Of a stretch of 64,000 bases of DNA, positions 36,879-45,945 are shown piece by piece. How positions within the stretch are numbered: position 1 is the stretch's first letter; every line of letters begins with the position of its first letter. The DNA comes from Neisseria montereyensis (GTDB lineage: Bacteria; Pseudomonadota; Gammaproteobacteria; Burkholderiales; Neisseriaceae). The translations under genes and the position numbers were made by a program. The stretch lies in contig NZ_JANUXW010000003.1 in the NCBI RefSeq assembly GCF_024834045.1, positions 1-64,000 on the forward strand, given 5' to 3'. The notes beneath the pieces were generated by a model, which was not told the DNA's origin, searched no databases, and saw nothing but the letters and a program-made list of their open reading frames with translations.

Positions 36879-38261
36879 ATGCGCGAGCCTTTATTGACGA
36901 TTCGTACCGGTGAGGCTGTTATGGCAGCGGTACTGATTGTGGCTGTAATGGGCGTAACCATGATTGGTTTTGAATGGATACCGCATTTGTCTGTGATTTT
37001 AGTGGTGTGCGGGTTGCTGGCGTTCGGTAAATTTAAAGGCATTCGCTTTCAAGATATGCAAGACGGTATGGCATCGGGTGTGATGTCGGGCATCGGCGCC
37101 ATTTATCTGTTTTTCTTTATCGGCCTGTTGGTGTCGGCCATGATGATGTCCGGTTCGATTCCGACTCTGATGTATTACGGCTTTGATTTGATTTCCCCCA
37201 AACTGTTTTATTTATCGGCTTTTGCACTGACTTCCGTTGTCGGTGTGTCTATCGGTAGTAGTTTAACCACCTGTGCGACCTTGGGCGTGGCCTTCCTCGG
37301 CATGGGGGAAGCTTTTGATGCCAATCCGGCGATTGTGGCCGGGGCAGTGGTGTCGGGGGCGTTTTTCGGCGATAAAATGTCGCCGCTTTCGGATACCACC
37401 AGTATTGCCGCTTCTATTGTCGGCATCGATTTATTCGAGCATATCCGCAATATGATGTACACCACATTGCCGGCTTGGATTTTAACGGCTATCTTTTTCT
37501 GGATGTTGTCCGGTAACTCGGCGCAGGCCGATATTGCAGGCATTCAGGAATATCGAGCCAATCTTGAGGCAACCGGTTTGATTCATGGTTATGCGCTGTT
37601 GCCGTTTGCCGTTTTATTGTTGTTGGTGTTGAGAAAAATCAACGCCATTTATGCCATCATTATTACGATTATCGTTTCTTTAATCATTACCTATTTTCAC
37701 AGCCATATCAGCATTGATCAATTAGGCGGCTATTTCTTCAGCGGTTATAAACCGGCCGAAGGCCTTGAGATTGGTGATGTGGCCAAACTGATTTCACGCG
37801 GCGGCGTGAACAGCATGTTTTTTACCCAAACCATTGTGATTTTGGCGCTTAGCTTGGGCGGTTTATTGAATGCATTGGGGATTTTACCGGCGCTGATGCA
37901 GGGTATCGCCCACCTGTTAACCAATGCCGGACGGGCAACCTTTACCGTTGCCGCTACGTCTTTAAGCGTGAATGTGTTAATCGGTGAACAATATTTGAGC
38001 TTGTTATTATCCGGCAATACCTTCAAACCGGTTTATGAGCGTTTGGGTCTGCACCCGCGCAATATCGCCCGTACTATTGAAGATGCGGGCACGGTCATGA
38101 ATCCGTTGGTGCCTTGGAGTGTGTGCGGGGTGTTTATCAGCAGCGTGTTGGATGTGCCGGTATTGTCTTATCTGCCTTACGCGTTTTTCTGTTATTTATG
38201 CCTGATTCTCACCCTAATATTCGGGTTTACCGGCGTTACGCTCAGCCAAGCAGACGAATAA
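36879..38261 (+). CDS. NhaC-family Na+/H+ antiporter-like transporter
   Basis: 460-aa polytopic protein. The segments SVVGVSIGSSLTTCATLGVA and GAFFGDKMSPLSDTTSIAAS are the NhaC family signature, with the latter's Asp residues in the ion pathway. Some NhaC homologues carry organic acids or amino acids, and this one stands within the tyrosine/acetoacetate block, so a nutrient transporter (for example tyrosine uptake) is as likely as pH homeostasis. Strong ribosome site (TAGGAGAAATATC). No adjacent regulator. Confidence 0.82.
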   Translation: MREPLLTIRTGEAVMAAVLIVAVMGVTMIGFEWIPHLSVILVVCGLLAFGKFKGIRFQDMQDGMASGVMSGIGAIYLFFFIGLLVSAMMMSGSIPTLMYYGFDLISPKLFYLSAFALTSVVGVSIGSSLTTCATLGVAFLGMGEAFDANPAIVAGAVVSGAFFGDKMSPLSDTTSIAASIVGIDLFEHIRNMMYTTLPAWILTAIFFWMLSGNSAQADIAGIQEYRANLEATGLIHGYALLPFAVLLLLVLRKINAIYAIIITIIVSLIITYFHSHISIDQLGGYFFSGYKPAEGLEIGDVAKLISRGGVNSMFFTQTIVILALSLGGLLNALGILPALMQGIAHLLTNAGRATFTVAATSLSVNVLIGEQYLSLLLSGNTFKPVYERLGLHPRNIARTIEDAGTVMNPLVPWSVCGVFISSVLDVPVLSYLPYAFFCYLCLILTLIFGFTGVTLSQADE

Positions 38262-38447
38262 AGAAAATATTAAGAAGCAGCGGATATGGATGCCGCGCTT
38301 CGTTTCCAATAAACCGATAATAGTTTCAGACGGCCTGATAAAAACGGCGCTGATTACGTTGAAAAATAAAATAGATGAGACTGTCTGAATCGTTTTCAGA
38401 CGGCCTGTTATGTACGAATTATGTACGCTTTAAGCAAAGGAGAAAGT

Positions 38448-39146
38448 ATGGACAAACATTATCCCGATGCCGTCTCAGCCTTAAAAGGCATCGTTTCAGA
38501 CGGCCAAACCATTGCCGTGGGCGGTTTCGGCCTCTGCGGTATCCCCGAAGCGCTGATTGCCGCACTGCGTGACAGCGGTGTGAAAGAGCTCACTTGTATC
38601 AGCAATAATGCCGGCGTAGATGATTTCGGACTCGGCCTTTTATTGGCCACCCGCCAAATTAAAAAAATGATTTCTTCCTATGTGGGCGAAAATAAAGAAT
38701 TCGAACGCCAATTTTTATCCGGCGAACTGGAAGTGGAATTAACCCCGCAAGGCACATTGGCCGAGAAATTGCGCGCCGGCGGTGCCGGCATTCCCGCCTT
38801 TTTCACCAAAACAGGCGTGGGTACGCAGGTAGCCGAAGGTAAAGAAACCCGTGTGTTCGACGGTGAAGAATATCTGATGGAAAAAGCATTGGTGGCCGAT
38901 GTGTCGCTGGTGAAAGCATGGAAAGCCGACAAAGCGGGCAATCTCATCTTCCGCAAAACCGCGCGCAACTTCAATCCGGATGTGGCCACTGCCGGCAAAA
39001 TCACGGTTGTAGAAGTGGAAGAATTGGTGGAAACCGGCACGCTAGACCCCGACCATATCCATCTACCCGGTATCTACGTTCACCGCATTATCGTGAACGC
39101 GAATCCTGAAAAACGCATCGAACAACGCACCGTAAGGGAGGCATAA
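38448..39146 (+). CDS. scoA: 3-oxoacid CoA-transferase subunit A
   Basis: 232-aa alpha subunit of succinyl-CoA:3-oxoacid CoA-transferase, which activates acetoacetate to acetoacetyl-CoA. Landmarks are [53 protein letters not shown] and [14 protein letters not shown] 38448 has a strong ribosome site (AAAGGAGAAAGT); the frame extends 27 bases upstream without support. Two bases separate its stop from the B subunit. It completes the route from FAH-released acetoacetate. Confidence 0.93.
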   Translation: MDKHYPDAVSALKGIVSDGQTIAVGGFGLCGIPEALIAALRDSGVKELTCISNNAGVDDFGLGLLLATRQIKKMISSYVGENKEFERQFLSGELEVELTPQGTLAEKLRAGGAGIPAFFTKTGVGTQVAEGKETRVFDGEEYLMEKALVADVSLVKAWKADKAGNLIFRKTARNFNPDVATAGKITVVEVEELVETGTLDPDHIHLPGIYVHRIIVNANPEKRIEQRTVREA

Positions 39147-39148
39147 TT

Positions 39149-39778
39149 ATGGCTTGGACGAGAGAACAAATGGCGCAACGTGCCGCCAAAGAATTGCAAG
39201 ACGGTTTTTACGTCAACCTCGGCATCGGCCTGCCGACCTTAGTCGCCAACTATATTCCCGACGGTGTGAATGTGGTGTTGCAATCTGAAAACGGGTTGCT
39301 CGGCATCGGCGCCTTCCCCACTGAAGACGAAGTGGATGCCGACCTGATTAATGCGGGCAAACAAACCGTTACCGAACAAACTGGCGCCAGCTTTTTCAGC
39401 AGCTCGCAATCTTTTGCCATGATACGCGGCGGCAAAGTGAATCTGGCTATTTTGGGTGCGATGGAAGTATCCGGCCAAGGCGACTTAGCCAACTGGATGA
39501 TTCCGGGCAAGATGGTAAAAGGCATGGGCGGCGCGATGGATTTGGTGGCCGGTGTGCAACGTGTGATTGTATTGATGGACCACACCGCTAAAAACGGCGC
39601 ATTTAAAATCAAACCCGAATGCGAACTGCCGCTAACCGGTAAAAAAGTCGTCCACCGTATTATTACCAATTTGGGCGTGCTGGATGTAACTTCAGACGGC
39701 CTGAAACTGGTGGAATTGGCCGACGGCGTCAGCTTCGATGAATTGCAAGCAGCCACCGGCGTAAAAGTATTGGCTTAA
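39149..39778 (+). CDS. scoB: 3-oxoacid CoA-transferase subunit B
   Basis: 209-aa beta subunit with the catalytic glutamate in [13 protein letters not shown] (Glu47), which forms the enzyme-CoA thioester. [20 protein letters not shown] and the central [20 protein letters not shown] are typical. Ribosome site AAGGGAGGCATAATT lies at the end of scoA, so the pair is coupled. An internal DUS is present near 39691. Followed by a DUS-pair terminator (39786-39814). Confidence 0.94.
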   Translation: MAWTREQMAQRAAKELQDGFYVNLGIGLPTLVANYIPDGVNVVLQSENGLLGIGAFPTEDEVDADLINAGKQTVTEQTGASFFSSSQSFAMIRGGKVNLAILGAMEVSGQGDLANWMIPGKMVKGMGGAMDLVAGVQRVIVLMDHTAKNGAFKIKPECELPLTGKKVVHRIITNLGVLDVTSDGLKLVELADGVSFDELQAATGVKVLA

Positions 39779-39785
39779 GCAGTGT

Positions 39786-39814
39786 GGCCGTCTGAAACCG
39801 TTTCAGACGGCCTT
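39786..39814. terminator. DUS-pair terminator after scoB
   Basis: GGCCGTCTGAAA and TTTCAGACGGCC with a very short loop, then TTTATAC. A further single DUS follows near 39838. Confidence 0.7.
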
Positions 39815-39893
39815 TATACAAAATCTTTCTGTTTTCAGGCCGTCTGAATATCTTTAAAGGGGCTTGGAAACATGATTGGAAAGGAAGTTAAGA

Positions 39894-41078
39894 ATGAACC
39901 GTAATATTGTGATTGTTGCCGCCAAGCGTACCCCCGTCGGCAGCTTCTTGGGCGGCCTTGCCCCCGTGCGTGCGCCGGAATTGGGCGCGGCAGTGATTCG
40001 TGATGTATTGCAGCAAACCGGCCTGAAACCCGAACAGGTCGATGAAGTGATTATGGGCAATGTGCTAACCGCCGGTGTCGGCCAAAATCCTGCCCGTCAG
40101 GCCGCTATTTTGGCCGGACTGCCGGTACGGATTCCGGCGACAACCGTAAACGTTGTTTGCGGTTCGGGCTTGAAAGCCGTGCAAATGGCGGCTCAGGCGA
40201 TTGCCTGCGGCGATGCCGAAATCGTGGTAGCGGGCGGTCAGGAATCTATGTCGCAAAGCCCGCATACCATTAATATGCGCCAAGGTGTGAAAATGGGTCC
40301 GGCAAGCTTGGCCGACAGCATGGTGGCAGACGGCCTGACCGATTTTTACAACCAATACCACATGGGCATCACGGCGGAAAATGTTGCTGAACGCCTGAAT
40401 ATCAGCCGCGAAGCGCAAGATAAATTTGCCTTGTCGTCGCAACAAAAAGCCGCGGCCGCACAAGCGGCAGGCAAATTCGACGGTGAGATTACCCCCATAT
40501 CCGTGCCCCGCCGCAAAGGCGATCCGCTGGTGATCGATAAAGACGAATACATCAAAGCCGACACCACCGCCGAAAAACTGGCCGCGTTGCGTCCGGCCTT
40601 TAAAAAAGACGGTACGGTAACCGCCGGTAATGCTTCGGGTATTAACGACGGTGCCGCTGCCGTCGTGATGATGACGGCGGAAAAAGCGGCCGAACTCGGT
40701 TTAACCCCGCTGGCGGTTATCCGCGCCTATTCCGCTACCGGTATCGAACCCGAAATCATGGGCTTAGGGCCGGTGGATGCGATTAAAACCGTGTTGAAAA
40801 AAGCAGGCTGGCAAACCGAAGAGGTGGATTTATTTGAAGCCAACGAAGCTTTTGCCGCCCAAGCTTTGGGCGTGATGGCGGAAACCAACCTGCCGCCTGA
40901 AAAAACCAATGTCAACGGCGGAGCGATTGCGCTCGGCCATCCTATCGGCGCATCAGGCTGCCGTATTTTGGTAACGCTGTTGCATGAAATGCAGCGCAGC
41001 AATAAGAAAAAAGGCATTGCCACTTTATGCGTCGGCGGCGGTATGGGCTTGGCCGTAGCGGTAGAGCGGACGGCATAA
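39894..41078 (+). CDS. atoB: Acetyl-CoA acetyltransferase (thiolase)
   Basis: 394-aa thiolase that splits acetoacetyl-CoA into two acetyl-CoA, or condenses in reverse. The catalytic residues are Cys89 (VNVVCGSGLKAV), His349 (NGGAIALGHPIGASG) and Cys379 (ATLCVGGGMG). ATG 39894 has AAGGAAGTTAAG upstream; a TTG at 39876 opens the frame but gives no conserved sequence. With scoAB and the hydrolase it completes acetoacetate use; there is no phaB or phaC next to it, so polyhydroxybutyrate synthesis is not suggested. Confidence 0.94.
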   Translation: MNRNIVIVAAKRTPVGSFLGGLAPVRAPELGAAVIRDVLQQTGLKPEQVDEVIMGNVLTAGVGQNPARQAAILAGLPVRIPATTVNVVCGSGLKAVQMAAQAIACGDAEIVVAGGQESMSQSPHTINMRQGVKMGPASLADSMVADGLTDFYNQYHMGITAENVAERLNISREAQDKFALSSQQKAAAAQAAGKFDGEITPISVPRRKGDPLVIDKDEYIKADTTAEKLAALRPAFKKDGTVTAGNASGINDGAAAVVMMTAEKAAELGLTPLAVIRAYSATGIEPEIMGLGPVDAIKTVLKKAGWQTEEVDLFEANEAFAAQALGVMAETNLPPEKTNVNGGAIALGHPIGASGCRILVTLLHEMQRSNKKKGIATLCVGGGMGLAVAVERTA

Positions 41079-41115
41079 ACGTTTCAAACATACCTTATCA
41101 GCCGTGAATGCGGAT

Positions 41116-41148
41116 AGGCCGTCTGAATCATAAAATTTCAGACGGCCT
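41116..41148. terminator. DUS-pair terminator after the thiolase gene
   Basis: AGGCCGTCTGAA with its complement around 9 bases, ending in TTTG. It separates the catabolic block from recO. Confidence 0.75.
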
Positions 41149-41206
41149 TTGTTGTTTCGCGCGGGATACGGGTTATAATCCGAAGACATTTTTTCTAGCA
41201 AACCTT

Positions 41207-41953
41207 ATGAGTTCACAAGCCCACCGCGTTAATCACGAACCAGCTTTTTTACTGACCGCCAAACCGTGGCGCGAAAGCAGTTTGTGGCTTGAAATTTTCA
41301 GCCGCCGTTATGGCCGCGTTGCTCTGTTGGCGCGTAGCGCCCGCAAACGGCAAAGCGAATTGCGCGGCGTGTTGGTGCCGTTTGTGCCGATGAGTGCATC
41401 GTGGTATGGTTCTCAAGAGTTGAAAACCCTGCATCGCGCGGAGTGGACGGGTGGCTGGCGGCAGCCGCAGGGCAAGGCATTGTTTAGCGGCCTGTATGTA
41501 AACGAATTGGTGTATAAACTGACTGCCCGCGAAGATCCGCACCCCGAATTGTATGATGCGTTAAGCAGGGTGATGCAGACCATTGCCGAAGAAAGCCAAC
41601 ATGCCGCCGCATTGCGCAGTTTTGAATGGCGGCTGCTAACCGAACTCGGTTTCGCCCCCGATTTAACGCAAGACGAACACGGGCAGCCGGTTTTGGCCGA
41701 GCGGCAATATTGGTTGCGCCCCGAACACGCCCCGCTGCCTTTAGACGATGCCAACGGTTTGCCGCCGCATGAAGTGCAGGGCTTGGCGATTCGCGGTGCC
41801 GATTTAATTCAATTGCATAGCGGCGTTTTTGAAAGCACGGAAAGTTTGCAGCAGGCTTTGAAGCTAACGCGGATGCTGTTGGATTTCCGCCTGCCGGAGG
41901 GGATTAAATCCCGCCAAGTGTTACAACAGATGCAGCAGTTTCAGACGGCCTGA
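41207..41953 (+). CDS. recO: DNA repair protein RecO
   Basis: 248-aa RecF-pathway mediator that helps load RecA onto SSB-coated DNA. An N-terminal OB fold (EPAFLLTAKPWRESSLWLEI, FSRRYGRVALLARSARKRQS) is followed by a helical domain (LFSGLYVNELVYKLTARED, FEWRLLTELGFAPDL). The frame is open back to 41108 but ATG 41207 starts the family sequence; a TATAAT at about 41174 may be its -10. The last codons lie inside a reverse DUS (TTTCAGACGGCCTGA), so the uptake sequence encodes the C-terminus and the stop. Confidence 0.92.
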   Translation: MSSQAHRVNHEPAFLLTAKPWRESSLWLEIFSRRYGRVALLARSARKRQSELRGVLVPFVPMSASWYGSQELKTLHRAEWTGGWRQPQGKALFSGLYVNELVYKLTAREDPHPELYDALSRVMQTIAEESQHAAALRSFEWRLLTELGFAPDLTQDEHGQPVLAERQYWLRPEHAPLPLDDANGLPPHEVQGLAIRGADLIQLHSGVFESTESLQQALKLTRMLLDFRLPEGIKSRQVLQQMQQFQTA

Positions 41954-42010
41954 ATTAAATAATGTAAACATAAAAGGCCGTCTGAAAACGAATAAGAAAG
42001 GAAACGGACA

Positions 42011-42742
42011 ATGTTATTGGGTGTGAATATCGATCATGTCGCCACCTTGCGCAATGCGCGCGGTACGGTTTATCCCAGCCCGCTTGAGGCGGCTTTGATT
42101 GCCGAAACGCACGGCGCCGACCTGATTACCCTACATTTGCGCGAAGACCGCCGCCATATTCGCGACGAAGATGTTTTCGCAATTAGAAACGCCATCCGCA
42201 CGCGCATGAATCTGGAAATGGCCTTAACCGAAGAAATGCTGGAAAACGCCTTGCAGGTGATGCCCGAAGATGTTTGTATCGTGCCGGAAAAACGCGAAGA
42301 AGTGACCACCGAGGGCGGGTTGGATGTTTTGGCGCAACAGGATAAAGTTGCCGAGTTTACCCGCATCCTCACCGAAGCAGGTATCCGCGTTTCCCTGTTT
42401 ATTGATGCCGACGAAGCCCAAATACAGGCCGCCCGCGATGTCGGCGCTCCCGTTATCGAGCTGCACACCGGCGCTTATGCCGATGCCGCAAGCCATGAAG
42501 AACATCAGGCGCAATTACTGCGGATTGAAGAGGGGGCAAACTTCGGCAGCGATTTGGGGCTGATTGTGAATGCCGGCCACGGCCTGACGATTCATAACGT
42601 TACCCCGATTGCTCAGATTTTGGCTATCCGAGAATTGAATATCGGCCATTCGCTGATTGCGCAAGCCGTTTTTATCGGGTTGCCTGAAGCCATACGGCAA
42701 ATGAAAGACATTATGTTTAAAGCCCGTTCGCTGCCTTTCTAA
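42011..42742 (+). CDS. pdxJ: Pyridoxine 5'-phosphate synthase
   Basis: 243-aa TIM-barrel enzyme making pyridoxine 5'-phosphate from 1-deoxyxylulose 5-phosphate and 3-amino-2-oxopropyl phosphate. [28 protein letters not shown], the [15 protein letters not shown] phosphate-site segment and [12 protein letters not shown] are conserved. A recO-pdxJ-acpS order is common in proteobacteria and is kept here, with 57 and 41 bases between genes. Confidence 0.96.
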   Translation: MLLGVNIDHVATLRNARGTVYPSPLEAALIAETHGADLITLHLREDRRHIRDEDVFAIRNAIRTRMNLEMALTEEMLENALQVMPEDVCIVPEKREEVTTEGGLDVLAQQDKVAEFTRILTEAGIRVSLFIDADEAQIQAARDVGAPVIELHTGAYADAASHEEHQAQLLRIEEGANFGSDLGLIVNAGHGLTIHNVTPIAQILAIRELNIGHSLIAQAVFIGLPEAIRQMKDIMFKARSLPF

Positions 42743-42783
42743 GCAGATAGGCCGTCTGAAAACCCAGCTATAAAGGAGCTGCT

Positions 42784-43161
42784 ATGATTTACGGAATCGG
42801 TACCGACATTGTTACCATCAGCCGCATTGCAAGACTACATAAAAAATACGGTAAAGCATTGGCAGAACGCCTGCTCAGCCAGATGGAAATGTTGGAATAC
42901 CCGCAAGCCGGCAAGCCGGTGAACTTTTTGGCCAAACGCTTTGCCGCTAAAGAAGCTTTTGCCAAAGCCGTCGGCACGGGCATACATTCGCCGGTTACTT
43001 TCCGTCATATCACCGTCGGCCATGATGCTTTGGGCAAACCCGAATTCCATTATGATCCGGAACTGCAAAAATGGTTGGATAAGCAGGGCATTAGACAGGT
43101 GCATTTGAGCATGAGCGATGAAGAAGATACCGTGGTTGCTTTTGCCGTTGCTGAAAAATAA
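42784..43161 (+). CDS. acpS: Holo-[acyl-carrier-protein] synthase
   Basis: 125-aa phosphopantetheinyl transferase that converts apo-ACP to holo-ACP with CoA. The start MIYGIGTDIVTISRI contains the Mg-binding Asp8, and FLAKRFAAKEAFAKAVGTGI holds the second acidic site. Ribosome site AAAGGAGCTGCT. Third gene of the recO-pdxJ-acpS group. Confidence 0.96.
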   Translation: MIYGIGTDIVTISRIARLHKKYGKALAERLLSQMEMLEYPQAGKPVNFLAKRFAAKEAFAKAVGTGIHSPVTFRHITVGHDALGKPEFHYDPELQKWLDKQGIRQVHLSMSDEEDTVVAFAVAEK

Positions 43162-43184
43162 GTATCGGCAATATTGATACTGAT

Positions 43185-43227
43185 GGTTTTCAGACGGCCT
43201 TAATAGGATGCAGGCCGTCTGAAAACC
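43185..43227. terminator. Inverted DUS pair after acpS
   Basis: GGTTTTCAGACGGCCT and AGGCCGTCTGAAAACC, a 16-bp perfect stem with an 11-base loop. The DUS point outward here, the reverse of the usual arrangement, and only CTTTT follows. Confidence 0.6.
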
Positions 43228-43258
43228 TTTTACTAATCCGTTATGAAAGTTCGAATAT

Positions 43259-43531
43259 ATGAAACATTCAGTTATCACCGTTATCGGTAAAGACCGTGTC
43301 GGCATTGTGTACGACGTATCTAAAATTTTAGCTGAAAATCAATTGAATATTCTGAATATCAGCCAACAGCTGATGGATAATTTCTTCACCATGATTATTT
43401 TGGTAGACACCGAAAAATGCCCGAAAACACGGCAGGAAATGTTGGATCTTTTTGCCGAACAGGGCAAAAAACTGGCGCTGGATATCCGTATGCAAAACGA
43501 AGAAATTTTTAATGCCATGCACCGCATTTAA
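43259..43531 (+). CDS. ACT domain protein (UPF0237)
   Basis: 90-aa single ACT domain: HSVITVIGKDRVGIVYDVSK is the ligand-binding beta-alpha start, then LNILNISQQLMDNFFTMIIL. Such small ACT proteins are found beside UPF0210 genes, as here, and are thought to sense a small molecule such as an amino acid. No effector is known to me. It is followed by a tiny membrane protein and then UPF0210. Confidence 0.88.
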   Translation: MKHSVITVIGKDRVGIVYDVSKILAENQLNILNISQQLMDNFFTMIILVDTEKCPKTRQEMLDLFAEQGKKLALDIRMQNEEIFNAMHRI

Positions 43532-43544
43532 AGGATTCATTAAT

Positions 43545-43715
43545 ATGAATATGCGAAGGTTAATATGGTTAATTATATTGGGTTTACCGGCTTTATACGT
43601 TACATATTCTGCGTTTGCATCGGGAAGTCCTGCACATATTATTATGGTAATTGTACTTTGGGGCGCCTGTTTGATTAATGAACGGCAATCACTTAAAAAG
43701 AGTAAAAAGAAATAG
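43545..43715 (+). CDS. 56-aa membrane protein between ACT and UPF0210 genes
   Basis: MNMRRLIWLIILGLPALYVT starts a protein with two hydrophobic segments and a Lys-rich end (SLKKSKKK). The ribosome site AAAGGATTCATTAAT supports ATG 43545; the longer open frame upstream overlaps the ACT gene and is unlikely. It starts 13 bases after the ACT gene stop, so it is probably in the same operon. Unknown function. Confidence 0.6.
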   Translation: MNMRRLIWLIILGLPALYVTYSAFASGSPAHIIMVIVLWGACLINERQSLKKSKKK

Positions 43716-43808
43716 CATGCTATTTTTATTTAATATGAAATAACGAAATATCAATGAGTTGGCGTGGGCTTGTGGTGGCGCAGACTCCGCTGATAAGGAT
43801 TAAGCATT

Positions 43809-45170
43809 ATGACAACCATTATTCAATCCGATGAGATTTTAGAAACCGTGCACATGGTGGCCGACCAACATTTCGACGTGCGCACCATCACCATCGGTAT
43901 CGATCTACACGACTGTATCAGCAGTGATATCAATGAATTAAACCAAAATATCTATAATAAAATCACCCGCATCGGTAAAGATTTGGTGAAAACCGCCAAA
44001 CACCTTTCAGCGAAATACGGCGTACCGATTGTGAACCAGCGTATTTCCGTTACCCCGATTGCCCAAATTGCTGCTGCAACACACGCCGATTCTTATGTGA
44101 GCATTGCCGAAACCTTAGATAAAGCCGCCAAAGATATCGGCGTATCGTTTATCGGCGGCTTTTCGGCCTTGGTGCAAAAAGGCATGTCGCCATCGGATGA
44201 AGTATTGATTCGCTCGATACCCGAAGCCATGAAAAAAACCGATATTGTATGCAGTTCGGTCAATATCGGCAGCACCCGTGCCGGCATCAATATGGATGCG
44301 GTTAAATTGGCAGGCGAAATGATTAAAGAAACCGCCGCCATCACCCCCGAAGGTTTCGGTTGCGCCAAAATCGTTGTTTTTTGCAATGCGGTGGAAGATA
44401 ACCCCTTTATGGCAGGCGCATTTCATGGGTCGGGCGAAGCCGATGCCGTGATTAATGTCGGCGTTTCCGGACCGGGCGTGGTGAAAGCGGCTTTGGAAAA
44501 TTCCAATGCGCAAACCTTAACCGAAGTGGCTGAAGTGGTGAAAAAAACCGCATTCAAGATTACCCGTGTCGGCGAATTAATCGGCCACGAAGCGGCCAAA
44601 CTGTTGAATATTCCGTTTGGTATTCTCGATTTATCGTTGGCACCGACCCCCGCCGTCGGCGATTCGGTTGCCCGTATTCTCGAAGGCATGGGTTTATCAG
44701 TGTGCGGTACGCACGGCACCACCGCTGCGCTGGCGTTATTGAACGATGCGGTGAAAAAAGGCGGCATGATGGCATCGGGCACCGTTGGCGGTTTGAGCGG
44801 GGCGTTTATTCCCGTTTCGGAAGACGAAGGCATGATTGCCGCTGCCGAATCCGGTATTTTAACCTTAGATAAACTTGAAGCGATGACGGCCGTATGTTCC
44901 GTAGGCTTGGATATGGTGGCCGTGCCGGGCATCACTTCGGCGGCAACCATTTCCGGCATTATTGCCGATGAAGCCGCTATCGGTATGATTAACAGCAAAA
45001 CCACCGCCGTGCGTATTATTCCCGTGCCCGGCAAAGATGTCGGCGACAGTGTTGAGTTCGGCGGATTGCTGGGCTATGCGCCGATTATGCCGGTGAAAGA
45101 AGGTTCGTGCGAAGTGTTTGTAAACCGAGGCGGCCGTATTCCCGCACCGGTTCAATCGATGAAAAACTAA
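43809..45170 (+). CDS. UPF0210 (DUF711) family protein
   Basis: 453 aa, full length for the family (PFL family protein). Conserved parts include [76 protein letters not shown] and [19 protein letters not shown]. Known structures show a fold related to glycyl radical enzymes, but no activity has been established to my knowledge. Its pairing with an ACT protein suggests regulation by a small ligand. Confidence 0.92.
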   Translation: MTTIIQSDEILETVHMVADQHFDVRTITIGIDLHDCISSDINELNQNIYNKITRIGKDLVKTAKHLSAKYGVPIVNQRISVTPIAQIAAATHADSYVSIAETLDKAAKDIGVSFIGGFSALVQKGMSPSDEVLIRSIPEAMKKTDIVCSSVNIGSTRAGINMDAVKLAGEMIKETAAITPEGFGCAKIVVFCNAVEDNPFMAGAFHGSGEADAVINVGVSGPGVVKAALENSNAQTLTEVAEVVKKTAFKITRVGELIGHEAAKLLNIPFGILDLSLAPTPAVGDSVARILEGMGLSVCGTHGTTAALALLNDAVKKGGMMASGTVGGLSGAFIPVSEDEGMIAAAESGILTLDKLEAMTAVCSVGLDMVAVPGITSAATISGIIADEAAIGMINSKTTAVRIIPVPGKDVGDSVEFGGLLGYAPIMPVKEGSCEVFVNRGGRIPAPVQSMKN

Positions 45171-45186
45171 TTGCAATCAAATAATG

Positions 45187-45215
45187 AGGCCGTCTGAAAA
45201 TGTTTCAGACGGCCT
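45187..45215. terminator. Convergent DUS-pair terminator
   Basis: AGGCCGTCTGAAA / TTTCAGACGGCCT with a 3-base loop between the convergent UPF0210 and upp genes. It can serve both strands. Confidence 0.75.
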
Positions 45216-45250
45216 TTGGTTATGGCTGTATAAATAGCGTTTAAACCAAT

Positions 45251-45877
45251 TTAACGGGTGCCGAAAATCTTATCACCGGCATCGCCCAAGCCGGGGATGA
45301 TATAACCCTGTTCGTTCAGATGGCTGTCGAGGGCGGCGGCGTAGATGGTCACGTCGGGGTGGGCTTCGTTCACCACTTTCACCCCTTCCGGTGCGGCAAC
45401 CAACACAAGGGCTTTGATATTTTGACAGCCTTTTTGTTTCAGCAGGTCGATTGTAGCCACCATAGAGCCGCCGGTTGCCAGCATCGGGTCGATAATCAGG
45501 GCAGGGCGGGCTTCCATGCTGTCGACGAATTTTTCAAAATAAGAAACGGGTTTGAGTGTTTCTTCATCGCGTTGCAAGCCGACTACGCTGATTTTGGCGG
45601 TGGGAATCAAATCCAAAACGCCGTCTAACATACCGATACCTGCGCGCAGAATCGGTACCACGGTTAAGGTTTTGCCCTTGATGCGTTGGCCTTCGATTTT
45701 GCCGCACCAGCCGTCGATAATATAGTTTTCGGTTTCAAAGTCACGGCTGGCTTCGTAAGCCATTAGGCGCGCCAGTTCGTTGGTGAGGGTGCGGAATTTA
45801 TAGGTACTGCATTCGGCCTCGCGCATTAGGGTGAGCTTGTGTTTAACGAGGGGGTGGTTAATGATGGTAATGTTCAT
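45251..45877 (-). CDS. upp: Uracil phosphoribosyltransferase
   Basis: 208-aa pyrimidine-salvage enzyme making UMP from uracil and PRPP. The PRPP loop is [14 protein letters not shown], and the uracil-binding end is [19 protein letters not shown] 45877 begins the standard sequence [20 protein letters not shown]; the frame continues upstream to 46084 across the end of gshA with no family match. It lies 68 bases downstream of gshA. Confidence 0.97.
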   Translation of the reverse strand: MNITIINHPLVKHKLTLMREAECSTYKFRTLTNELARLMAYEASRDFETENYIIDGWCGKIEGQRIKGKTLTVVPILRAGIGMLDGVLDLIPTAKISVVGLQRDEETLKPVSYFEKFVDSMEARPALIIDPMLATGGSMVATIDLLKQKGCQNIKALVLVAAPEGVKVVNEAHPDVTIYAAALDSHLNEQGYIIPGLGDAGDKIFGTR

Positions 45878-45945
45878 ACTGTCTTTCCGGTAAAACTGTG
45901 TTACAGGGGCGGCCTGCTGAAAATTCGAGCGGGCCGTATAGGTTT

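Noticed and set aside
39894-41078. Thiolase as part of a polyhydroxybutyrate operon
   Set aside because: No phaB or phaC nearby; the adjacent CoA-transferase and FAH genes point to acetoacetate use instead.
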